From Acidobacteria bacterium Mor1 (lineage in GTDB: Bacteria; Acidobacteriota; Polarisedimenticolia; Polarisedimenticolales; Polarisedimenticolaceae), in assembly GCA_001664505.1 (NCBI GenBank), contig CP011806.1:4938551-5002550 (forward strand): a stretch of 64,000 nt of DNA. The letters run 5' to 3'. Within the stretch, counting starts at the first letter, position 1. Each line of letters opens with the position of its first letter. Under the pieces are notes generated by a model. It was not told where the DNA came from. It saw nothing but the letters and a program-made list of their open reading frames with translations, and did not search any database. Both the position numbers and the translations under genes were made by a program. Positions 57,577 through 64,000 of this stretch are shown in pieces.

Positions 57577-58515
57577 CTACCCGTACATGTACCTGATGAA
57601 GTGGAAGAAGATCGGCGCGGTATAGGTCAGGCTGTCGAGGCGATCGAGAATTCCACCGTGCCCGGGCAGCAGCGACCCGCTGTCCTTGGTCCCCAGGTCA
57701 CGCTTGAGCGCCGAGATCACCACGTCGCCGACGAAGCCGCCGGCGCCGATCAGGAAGCCTACCAGCGCTGCCCAGGCGTGGGTCATCGGAGTCAACCAGG
57801 GCGCAAGGAGCATGGCCAGCAGCACCGTCGTGGCCACGCCGCCGATCAACCCCTCGATGGTCTTGTTGGGGCTGACCTTGGGGATCACCTTGTGGCGGCC
57901 CAGCAGCTTGCCCCACAGGAACTGGGACACGTCGTTGAACTGGGTCAGGAACACCAGGTACAGCACAAGCGCCGGCCCGCTTCCCTGAGGGTTGACGCTC
58001 GCCGGCAAGACCAGCAGGTAGGCGACATGGCCTACGGTGAAGACCGTGGTCATCAAGCCCCAGTGGATCATCCCCGCCGCCCGTAGGAACCCCTTGGTTT
58101 CACCGATCAGCACCATGCGGAAGGGCACGAAGAGGAACGCGTAGACCGGGACCCAGATGATGAACATCCCGTAACGGGCTTCGTGAATCCAGTAGTACTG
58201 GAGCGGGATCGCCAGGTATGCCCAGAACAACACCCGGCGGTCTGCCCGGCGGGTCGGGATCAGCGACAGGTATTCCTTGAGCGCCAGGAAGCTGACGAAG
58301 GCAAAGAACGCCAGGGAGATGCTGCGGCTGAGCACCATCGCCAGGGTGAAGACCGCCGCCATGACCCACCAGGAACGGACCCTGTCGGTCAGTTCGCCGA
58401 AGTCGGCGCCCGGCTTCGCCCGGCGCAGCAGGAACAGCACCGTGCTGGCCACGATCAGGATCCCGAAGATCCCGCCGAGGCTCCAGAGCACCCGCTGGTC
58501 TACGGGCAGGGTCAA
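57577..58515 (-). CDS. Phosphatidate cytidylyltransferase-like protein (CdsA family)
   Basis: The protein has 312 residues if started at TTG 58515, which overlaps the preceding stop by 4 nt (TTGA) and has GGAG five bases upstream. About eight membrane helices are present and the CdsA signature is complete: SPNKTIEGLIGG, GDVVISALKRDLGTKDSGSLLPGHGGILDRLDSL. It makes CDP-diacylglycerol or a related CDP-lipid from CTP. It is paired with a CDP-alcohol phosphatidyltransferase, as in the E. coli ynbA-ynbB arrangement, so it may be a second, specialised CDP-lipid synthase. Confidence 0.88.
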   Translation of the reverse strand: MTLPVDQRVLWSLGGIFGILIVASTVLFLLRRAKPGADFGELTDRVRSWWVMAAVFTLAMVLSRSISLAFFAFVSFLALKEYLSLIPTRRADRRVLFWAYLAIPLQYYWIHEARYGMFIIWVPVYAFLFVPFRMVLIGETKGFLRAAGMIHWGLMTTVFTVGHVAYLLVLPASVNPQGSGPALVLYLVFLTQFNDVSQFLWGKLLGRHKVIPKVSPNKTIEGLIGGVATTVLLAMLLAPWLTPMTHAWAALVGFLIGAGGFVGDVVISALKRDLGTKDSGSLLPGHGGILDRLDSLTYTAPIFFHFIRYMYG

Positions 58516-59123
58516 GAGCTCTCCGCCCTCTCGGCAAGTGCGGCGCGCACCCGGTTGCGCACGGTCAGCGCCGTCAGCAGCAGGATGCCGCCGAGCCAGA
58601 TCGTGACCCAGCGGCCGCCGGGTTCGCCGACGCCCAGCGCCAGCGCCGTCGCGCCCATGACGAAGGCGCGGTCGCTCTTGCCCATCGGTCCGTCGTAGCG
58701 GCGGCCGGCGCCGATCTGGGTCGCGACCACACCGGCCAGTTCGGTCAGTCCGGCGCCGACGACGATCAGGATCACCAGCGGACCGTATACCCCGGGGTGC
58801 AGGGCGAGCGGAAGGTAGAGCGCCGCATCGGAGATCACGTCTCCGAGTTCGTTGAGCATGGCGCCCAGCGGCGATTCCATGCCGTGTTCCCGGGCCAGCA
58901 TGCCGTCGATGGCGTTGAGCGCCATGCGCAGGAAGAGGGTCAGGGGTACCAGCAGCAGCAGGCGGGGCCGGTCGGGGTAGAGCGCGACCAGCGCGCCGAC
59001 GGCGATCGAGAGCGCCATGGCGGCCAGCGTCACCTGGTTGGCGGTTACGCCGATGGCGGCCAGGCTGCGGCACAGCGGACGCAGCAGATTCTGAAAGGCG
59101 GGCTTGAGCTTGTAGATCGTCAT
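58512..59123 (-). CDS. CDP-alcohol phosphatidyltransferase-family protein (YnbA-like)
   Basis: The protein has 203 residues from ATG 59123 (59162 is possible; neither has a clear ribosome binding site). Membrane helices surround the CDP-alcohol motif, here DGMLAREHGMESPLGAML then NELGDVISD. The canonical DGxxARx8Gx3Dx3D has Asn in place of the third Asp, as I remember for the YnbA subgroup. It uses a CDP-lipid and an alcohol to form a phospholipid. Translation is coupled to the CdsA-like gene, suggesting a dedicated two-enzyme lipid pathway of unknown product. Confidence 0.82.
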   Translation of the reverse strand: MTIYKLKPAFQNLLRPLCRSLAAIGVTANQVTLAAMALSIAVGALVALYPDRPRLLLLVPLTLFLRMALNAIDGMLAREHGMESPLGAMLNELGDVISDAALYLPLALHPGVYGPLVILIVVGAGLTELAGVVATQIGAGRRYDGPMGKSDRAFVMGATALALGVGEPGGRWVTIWLGGILLLTALTVRNRVRAALAERAESS

Positions 59124-59275
59124 GGCTTCACGGAGAGCTCGGGCGGAACTCTGCGGCGCCATGGTGCCACGAATTCAGCAATGGCTGGGAGGGGAGTTCG
59201 TTCGGGTGCGGGGACGAACCGAGGGGTGGGGCGCGAGGCGGGGGGAAGCGCCGGCGGAGCCGGCCCCGGCGAAGT

Positions 59276-59316
59276 GAGGGCCGGCCGGTCAGCAAAACGG
59301 CTGCCGGCCGGCCCTC
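59276..59316 (-). terminator. Strong terminator hairpin
   Basis: GAGGGCCGGCCGG (59276-59288) pairs with CCGGCCGGCCCTC (59304-59316), with an inner CAGC/GCTG stem and a six-base loop. It lies downstream of the FAS1 gene on the minus strand. Confidence 0.75.
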
Positions 59317-59332
59317 GAGCCGGAGGGGGAAA

Positions 59333-60289
59333 CTACTCGAACAGGATGTCGTCGATCACGAAGACCACGCCGTTGCTGGCGGTGATGTCGCGGATGACGA
59401 GCTTGATGCCGTTTACCTGACGGCGGCGTGCGTTGAAGTCCAGCTCCAGGCCGCCCAGGGCCTGCAGCTCGCTACCGAAAATGTCCAGCTGGAGCAGGTC
59501 CTTGCTGGTGTACTCGGCGGCGACGACATGGTCGAGGAGCACGGCGGTCAGGGTTTCGACGTCGATGTTGTCCGGGTCTACGCCGGCGTTCTCGAAAGCC
59601 TCGTTGGTCGGGGCGAACACGGTGAAGGGGCCGGGCCCGCTCAGGGTTTCGACCAGATCGGCGTTGACCACGGCGGTGACCAGCGTCGAGAGAGCGGGGG
59701 TGGCGATCGCCAGGTCGACGATGGTCGGCGCGGAATCTTCAAGCAGCACGCCGTCGATCAGGAAGACCGAACCGTTGCTGGCCTTGATGCGATCGCTGAC
59801 GACCTCGATGCCGTTGACGGTCAGCGGGCGAGCGGACAGGGACAGGTCGAGCCCGCCCACAGTCGGGACACGGTCGCCGGCGCGAGCTTCGAAGCGCAGG
59901 TAGAGCTCGCTCAGGTCGCCGTAGACCACGTGGTCGAGCAGCACGCCGGTGAGGGTCTCTTCATCGACGGCGTCCGGGTCGATCCCGGCGGCGGCGAAGG
60001 CGTCGTTGGTCGGGGCGAAGACGGTCCAGTCTCCACCCTCGTCGAGGGTCTCGGCGAGGCCGGCCTTGAGCACCGCGTCGACCAGGGTCGAAAGCGACGG
60101 AGTGGCCAGGGCGAGGTCGACGATGCTCTCGTCGGAGGTGACCGCCTGGTCCAGCGGCGAGTTCACCACCGGCGACAGGCCGGGGCCGATCAGCGGAGCA
60201 CGGAAGCGGGCTTCGGCCGGAACGGCCAGAGCCAGGGTCATCAGGCAGGTCAGCGCGGTTGCGGCGATACGTCCCTTGTAGCGGTGCAT
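59333..60289 (-). CDS. Secreted protein with two fasciclin (FAS1) domains
   Basis: This 318-residue protein has a signal peptide (ending AEA). Two FAS1 domains follow (about residues 55-185 and 190-318), each with the H1 motif FTVFAPTNxAF (DWTVFAPTNDAF, PFTVFAPTNEAF), the central LLDHVV and the H2-like NGxVFxID (NGSVFLIDGVLLE, NGVVFVIDDILFE). FAS1 domains mediate adhesion or protein interaction at the cell surface. A truncated FAS1 gene lies at the right edge, next to an ECF sigma/anti-sigma pair, a frequent association of FAS1 genes. Confidence 0.92.
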   Translation of the reverse strand: MHRYKGRIAATALTCLMTLALAVPAEARFRAPLIGPGLSPVVNSPLDQAVTSDESIVDLALATPSLSTLVDAVLKAGLAETLDEGGDWTVFAPTNDAFAAAGIDPDAVDEETLTGVLLDHVVYGDLSELYLRFEARAGDRVPTVGGLDLSLSARPLTVNGIEVVSDRIKASNGSVFLIDGVLLEDSAPTIVDLAIATPALSTLVTAVVNADLVETLSGPGPFTVFAPTNEAFENAGVDPDNIDVETLTAVLLDHVVAAEYTSKDLLQLDIFGSELQALGGLELDFNARRRQVNGIKLVIRDITASNGVVFVIDDILFE

Positions 60290-60506
60290 TGGGGGGTCCT
60301 CCTCGGATGTTTCGATGGCAGTCCTGGACGTCTTGCCCAGGATCTGTTCGTAACTTGTCTAGGACAGTGGTTTCGCGAACCCCCGGGAGGTGGATGCACC
60401 GGATGCGAAAAAAAACAGAAATCCCCGACTCGGAGCTCGGCGGGCGCCCCGGATCAGGCTATTGCGCGCAGTTTCGGTCGATTTCGGACGAAATCGAATC
60501 AGCCGG
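60290..60506. other. Intergenic region with a hairpin and a T8 tract
   Basis: On the minus strand, downstream of the thioredoxin-like gene, TCGATTTC (60478-60485) / GAAATCGA (60490-60497) forms a perfect stem with a 4-nt loop; a run of eight Ts follows much later (about 60404-60411). Termination in this segment is likely but the hairpin and T-tract are not adjacent. TTCGCGAA (60372-60379) is a short palindrome upstream of the FAS1 gene. Confidence 0.4.
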
Positions 60507-61025
60507 CTATTCGGCCACGATGCCGTGTTTCTTGGCGATCCTGTCCAGCTTCCGGCGGTAGCTACCCGGGCCCCGGTAGCCGCTCATCCGCTCGACCGGG
60601 GTCCCGTCGGCCTTGGCAATGATGATCGTCGGGTAGGACTGGATGTCGTAGCGATCGGCCAGCTCAACCCCGGAGAGGCCTCCAGGACCCTTCCGGCTGG
60701 ACTCGCAATCCACCTGGACCGGGACAAAGGCGGCGTCGATCGATTCGGCGACCTTGGCGTCGTAGAACGTGACGGCATCCATCTTCTTGCAGGGGCCGCA
60801 CCACTCGGCGTAGAAGTCGATCATCAGCAGCTTGTTCTGGGTCGCGGCCTGGTTCAGCGCTTCCTCGTAGGGGACCCACTGGAACGGCCGGGGCCCCGAC
60901 GGAGTCGGCACGTAGAGTTGGGTGAAGAGCATCCAGACCAAGAACGCTCCGGCACCCAGGGTGAAGGCTCGCTCGAGCCAGACCTTGCGGGCGCTGCGGG
61001 GCGCGGCGGCATCGATTTCGGCCAT
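60507..61025 (-). CDS. Membrane-anchored thioredoxin-like protein (DsbD gamma-like)
   Basis: The 172-residue protein starts at ATG 61025. One N-terminal membrane helix (about residues 18-36) precedes a thioredoxin fold with the active site DFYAEWCGPCKKM (Cys-Gly-Pro-Cys) and the cis-Pro loop in SYPTIIIAKADG. It resembles thioredoxin_7/DsbD C-terminal domains that reduce periplasmic disulfides. The many Cys-rich and c-type cytochrome proteins in this window are natural clients, but that link is inference. Confidence 0.9.
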   Translation of the reverse strand: MAEIDAAAPRSARKVWLERAFTLGAGAFLVWMLFTQLYVPTPSGPRPFQWVPYEEALNQAATQNKLLMIDFYAEWCGPCKKMDAVTFYDAKVAESIDAAFVPVQVDCESSRKGPGGLSGVELADRYDIQSYPTIIIAKADGTPVERMSGYRGPGSYRRKLDRIAKKHGIVAE

Positions 61026-61142
61026 TTCCGTGCGGTCTCCACCATTTTCCCGAAGCGTCCGACCTCGGGTGTCTGTATCGATTGAAACACAGACGGCGCA
61101 GGATTTCTTCCCGCGCGCCCCGGCGCCGGCGGGCCTGGTCCG

Positions 61143-61808
61143 CTAACCCGGGTCCATCAGGTGGGGCAGGATGTCCCGCAGGTCGCCGGTATCGACGACC
61201 ACGTCCGCCTTGGCCACCAGCTCCTCGCTCTTGGGGCAGAAGGCGATGCTGAAGCCGGCGGCATCGGCGATCCACACGTCGTTGCCCGAGTCCCCGACGT
61301 AGGCGCAGCGGGAGAGGGGAATGCCTTCCCGCAGCGCCACCGCGCGGAGCGCCGTCTCCTTGCCCTGCATGTCGAAGGGGGTCGCCTGCCAGTGGCTGAT
61401 CTTGCCCGCGTCGTCGAAGCCGATGTGGTTGCAGTAGACCTCGGCGAAGGGATGCTCGGGCAACAGGGTGTTGAGCATCAGATCCAGCGTGCCCGAGATC
61501 ACGATCAGCCGGGAGCCGGTGCCCTCCAACGCTTTCAGCATCTCGCGGGTGCCCGGGATCAGCTCCAGCGGCGCAAAGCCCTCGATCATGTCGCTCTTCG
61601 TGGCGCCGGCGTCACGCCAGCCGGTGACGTCCATCTCGACCCAGTCGGCGTAGGAGATCTTGCCCGCCACGTAGTCGGCGTAGCGCTGCTTGTTGACCTC
61701 GCCGGTGCCGATGTAGCGCTTGTTCAGCACTTCCCAGACGGTCCAGTCGTCGGGATGCCGGACCAGGGTGCCGTCGATGTCGAAGGCGATCAGGTCGAAG
61801 CGGCTCAA
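61143..61808 (-). CDS. HAD-superfamily phosphatase (HAD-IB, SerB-like)
   Basis: The protein has 221 residues if started at TTG 61808, seven bases after the anti-sigma stop. HAD motifs are complete: LIAFDIDGTL (nucleophile Asp), LIVISGTLDLML (motif II Ser), GKETAL (motif III Lys) and YVGDSGNDVWIADAAG (motif IV). The cap sequence (KISYADWVEMDVTGW) is of the phosphoserine-phosphatase/HAD-IB kind. It is a probable small-molecule phosphatase; the substrate is not fixed. It is cotranscribed with the sigma/anti-sigma genes. Confidence 0.85.
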   Translation of the reverse strand: MSRFDLIAFDIDGTLVRHPDDWTVWEVLNKRYIGTGEVNKQRYADYVAGKISYADWVEMDVTGWRDAGATKSDMIEGFAPLELIPGTREMLKALEGTGSRLIVISGTLDLMLNTLLPEHPFAEVYCNHIGFDDAGKISHWQATPFDMQGKETALRAVALREGIPLSRCAYVGDSGNDVWIADAAGFSIAFCPKSEELVAKADVVVDTGDLRDILPHLMDPG

Positions 61809-61815
61809 GATCCGA

Positions 61816-62655
61816 TCAGGCCTCGACCGCCGCGATGACCAGCAGCGGGCCGGCCGAGACCACCACGCCACCCTTCTTCTCGCGGGTGATGGCGAAGACC
61901 GCGGGACTGTCCACCGCGAGCTTCGAATCGATCGGGATGATCGCCTCGCCCGCTCCCGCCGGCATGTCGAACACGCCGCCGTCGACCGGGTGCTTGTCCA
62001 CCTCGGGGTCGACGATCCAGAGCTGGTACTGATCGTCGCTGTCGGCGATGGCCGGCAGGCCGCTCAGGCGCATGAAGCCGCGCTGCTCGGCGTTGCTCCA
62101 GACCACGTCGCCGGTCACCCCTTCGTAGCCTTCCACCGTCGGCGGGGCCCAGGCGACCGTGATCACGTCGGACGCCTGATCGAGCAGGAACTGGCGCTCC
62201 TCGGCCGCGGTGGGCGGCAGGTCCTCGACCACCTCGGTCGGAGTGCCGGTCGGCTGATCCGGGCCGCCGATCGGCCAGGGAACGAAGGCCAGGGCCAGCG
62301 CGGCAGCCACCGCCCAACCCAGCCAGGTCATCGGATTGAAGCCCTTGTCGCCCCTGCCCTCGCCGGCATCTTTGCCGGGGAAGGGAACCACGTCAGGGGT
62401 TGCAGCCGGTTTGGCCCGGCTGACGAACTCGGCGGACTGGGCCATGACCTTGGCCCGCAGATCCGAGGGCAGGGCTTCGGCGCCGCCGGCGCGGCGCTGG
62501 ATCGCCAGATCGGCGGCAGCAGCGGCCAACTCCAGCTCTTCCTCGATGAACTCGTCCTGAGCGGCGAGCATCGGATCGAGCTCGCGCAGTTCGTCGGAAT
62601 CGAGCCCTTCGGTGGCGCGGGCGGTCATCAGGTCGAGAAGGCGATCGCGGTTCAT
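61816..62655 (-). CDS. Anti-sigma factor (RskA-like)
   Basis: The 279-residue protein has an N-terminal anti-sigma helical domain (LLDLMTARATEGLDSDELREL; IEEELELAAAAADLAIQR). One membrane helix follows (TWLGWAVAAALALAFVPWP, about 108-126), then the periplasmic RskA domain (ITVAWAPPTVEGYEGVTGDVVWSNAEQRGFMRLSGLPAIADSDDQYQLWIVDPE). ATG 62655 overlaps the ECF sigma stop by 4 nt. It holds its sigma factor at the membrane until regulated proteolysis. There is no zinc HxxxCxxC motif. Confidence 0.9.
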   Translation of the reverse strand: MNRDRLLDLMTARATEGLDSDELRELDPMLAAQDEFIEEELELAAAAADLAIQRRAGGAEALPSDLRAKVMAQSAEFVSRAKPAATPDVVPFPGKDAGEGRGDKGFNPMTWLGWAVAAALALAFVPWPIGGPDQPTGTPTEVVEDLPPTAAEERQFLLDQASDVITVAWAPPTVEGYEGVTGDVVWSNAEQRGFMRLSGLPAIADSDDQYQLWIVDPEVDKHPVDGGVFDMPAGAGEAIIPIDSKLAVDSPAVFAITREKKGGVVVSAGPLLVIAAVEA

Positions 62656-63212
62656 CGCATGGCCTCCCCGCCGATGCCGCTTCGAGATGCGGTCATGGCG
62701 TCACGGATCCTCAGGAGCCCCCTTCGGATGTGTGTCTTGACGGTTCCGAGAGGCAATCCGAGCTTCTCGGAGATGATCTGGTGGCTGTATCCGTAGTAGA
62801 CCGAGAGCCGGATCGCTTCCCGCTGCTCGGGTTTGAGTTCTTCCATCAGCTTCTCGGCCCGCTCGGCCTCGTCCACCGTTTCGATGGCGACACCGGCCGG
62901 GGCCTCGCTGACCTCGACGGCCTTGTCCAGTTCCTCGGTGGTCGGCTGCCGCTTGCTCTTGCGCAGCCGGTCGATCAGCCGCCTGCGGGCGATCATCGCC
63001 ACGAAGGTGGTTTCCGACGCCTTGTTCTCGTCGTAGCGGCCGGCGTTGGACCACAATTCGATGAAGATTTCCTGGACGGCGTCTTCCGCCTCGGCCCGGT
63101 TGCGCGTGAAGCGGTGGGCCAGAGACCACACCAGATCGCCGTACCGGTCGAGTACGGCAGACACGGCCGCCTGGTCTCCCTGGGCTACTCGGCTCAAAAG
63201 CGGGTCATTCAC
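62652..63212 (-). CDS. ECF RNA polymerase sigma factor (SigK/RpoE-like)
   Basis: The protein has 186 residues if started at GTG 63212; TTG 63218 is an alternative and the N-terminus is not certain. Region 2: VLDRYGDLVWSLAHRFTRNRAEAEDAVQEIFIELWSNAGRYD. Region 4: LKPEQREAIRLSVYYGYSHQIISEKLGLPLGTVKTHIRRGLLRIRDAM. This matches the ECF group paired with RskA anti-sigma factors. Its regulon probably includes the neighbouring FAS1 gene(s), as in other bacteria where sigK-rskA sits beside fasciclin genes. Confidence 0.92.
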   Translation of the reverse strand: MNDPLLSRVAQGDQAAVSAVLDRYGDLVWSLAHRFTRNRAEAEDAVQEIFIELWSNAGRYDENKASETTFVAMIARRRLIDRLRKSKRQPTTEELDKAVEVSEAPAGVAIETVDEAERAEKLMEELKPEQREAIRLSVYYGYSHQIISEKLGLPLGTVKTHIRRGLLRIRDAMTASRSGIGGEAMR

Positions 63213-63412
63213 GGACAACGGGCTTTCTTCGGCACATCCTTGTTCGGAGGCGGATTCTACCTCATTTCTCGGTCCACTCCACCGCCGTGAGGTGGGGCGG
63301 CCGGTCTCCACCGGAAGCGGCCGGGCGGGAGTCCACCCGTCGCCGAACGACGCCGCGTGCTCTCCCTGCCAGGCCATCATCCAGTCCTTTCGTCAAGAAG
63401 CCGCGTTCGGAT

Positions 63413-64000
63413 TCAGCGGCGGGAGGCGTGCATCGCCGGGGCCATCATGTCCTCCAGCGTGTCGTCCAGGGCGTAGCGCAGGATCCAGGCCTGTTCCCGG
63501 GCATCGTGCTCGGATGCGGCCTCGGCCAGGGCGTGTTCCAGGCGGTCGACCGAACGGCCGGGCAGCTCGTAGTTGCCGGCGATCAGGCTGCGGGCGGCGA
63601 TCTCGTAGACCGCGCGGCAGGCCTCGGGCTGGTCGCGGTTATAGAGCGGCACGCCACGGTCGATGGCCAGGCGGATGATCTCCGTGGCCTCGTTGGCGGG
63701 CGCCGTCAGCGAGGCTGCGTCGAAGTTCGGCGGAAGCAGGACCGCGTCGATCACGTGGATCACGCCGTTCTCGGCGAAGACGTCGGTGGCGGTGACGTTG
63801 GCCGAACCGATGCGGACGCCCCGCTTGATGTCGATCTCGGCCCGTTGACCGTTGAGCGTTTTGACCGAGCGCAGGTTGGTCACGTCCTCGGCGGTCAGCC
63901 GGCCGCTGGCCACGTGGTAGGTCAGGATGTCGATCAGCTTCTGCTTGTTCTGCGGTTCGAGCAGGCTGGCCACGACGCCGGCGGGAAGCGCGGCGAAGGC
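63413..64000 (-). CDS. FAS1-domain protein, 5' end beyond the window
   Basis: The reading frame runs to the window edge, so the N-terminus is missing. The visible part starts AFAALPAGVVASLLEPQNKQKLIDILTYHV and goes on through LRSVKTLNGQRAEIDI, VTATDVFAENGVIHVIDAVLLP, the second half of a fasciclin domain. A helical C-terminal tail of ~100 residues follows (EIIRLAIDRGVPLYNRDQPEACRAVYEIAARSLI), which is not FAS1. It lies upstream of, and in line with, the ECF sigma and anti-sigma genes. Confidence 0.88.
   Translation of the reverse strand, partial: AFAALPAGVVASLLEPQNKQKLIDILTYHVASGRLTAEDVTNLRSVKTLNGQRAEIDIKRGVRIGSANVTATDVFAENGVIHVIDAVLLPPNFDAASLTAPANEATEIIRLAIDRGVPLYNRDQPEACRAVYEIAARSLIAGNYELPGRSVDRLEHALAEAASEHDAREQAWILRYALDDTLEDMMAPAMHASRR

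Noticed and set aside
1..64000. CRISPR array, insertion sequence, prophage, restriction or defence genes
   Set aside because: No regularly spaced repeats, terminal inverted repeats with a transposase, or known defence domains were seen anywhere in the window.

Overview
This is high-GC bacterial chromosome with no tRNA, rRNA, insertion sequence, phage gene or CRISPR array that I can see. It carries many large secreted proteins (kelch, thrombospondin type 3, parallel beta-helix, fasciclin, quinoprotein-like propellers), an ECF sigma factor translated just ahead of a Ser/Thr kinase, a BlaI/BlaR1 pair, multihaem cytochromes, and several proteins that share one C-terminal module. These point to Acidobacteriota, perhaps a Thermoanaerobaculia-like lineage. 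That placement is inference; no marker gene here fixes it.

Layout. 1-7.2 kb: secreted proteins (a triplicated-repeat protein behind a sigma-54 promoter, a propeller, a beta-helix, a small DUF6265-like protein, an HExxH lipoprotein). 7.2-13.7 kb: a secreted thrombospondin-3/heparinase-like protein diverging from an ECF sigma / Ser-Thr kinase-FGE pair. 13.7-19 kb: acyl-CoA ligase diverging from blaI-blaR1(ankyrin) and an S41/TPR protein. 19-24.7 kb: a TetR-controlled membrane SRPBCC operon, a YbbAP-type ABC transporter and a TesA-like esterase. 24.8-33.4 kb: envelope and housekeeping genes (M48 protease, acyltransferase, propeller, GNAT). 33.4-36.7 kb: purKE, an AraC regulator and a DUF1761 membrane protein.

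36.7-43.0 kb is the most striking segment: one minus-strand operon in the order Rieske protein, cytochrome b, octahaem HAO-family cytochrome, periplasmic nitrate reductase NapA, and a tetrahaem cytochrome that looks like an internally duplicated NapB. Read together it suggests a quinol-driven nitrate/nitrite (or hydroxylamine) respiratory module in which a Rieske/cytochrome b complex takes the place of NapC or NapGH.

43-53 kb: secreted lipoprotein, Cys-rich small protein, esterase, a terpenoid-cyclase-fold protein with a haem motif, then a four-gene operon (surface protein, MopE/myxococcal-type Cys-rich protein, two di-haem MauG/peroxidase-family enzymes) reminiscent of the MopE-SACCP pair. 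53-64 kb: MarR regulator, giant kelch protein, HExxH protein, a CDP-alcohol phosphotransferase/CdsA-like pair, FAS1 proteins, a thioredoxin-fold protein, HAD phosphatase, anti-sigma and ECF sigma, ending in a FAS1 gene cut by the window edge.

Regulatory sequence is informative. Three sigma-54 (-24/-12) promoters lie before secreted-protein genes. TetR, BlaI and MarR genes have palindromes over recognisable promoters. At least five genes have a -10 hexamer ending 6-7 nt before the start codon, and four of these lack a Shine-Dalgarno sequence, which implies leaderless mRNAs.
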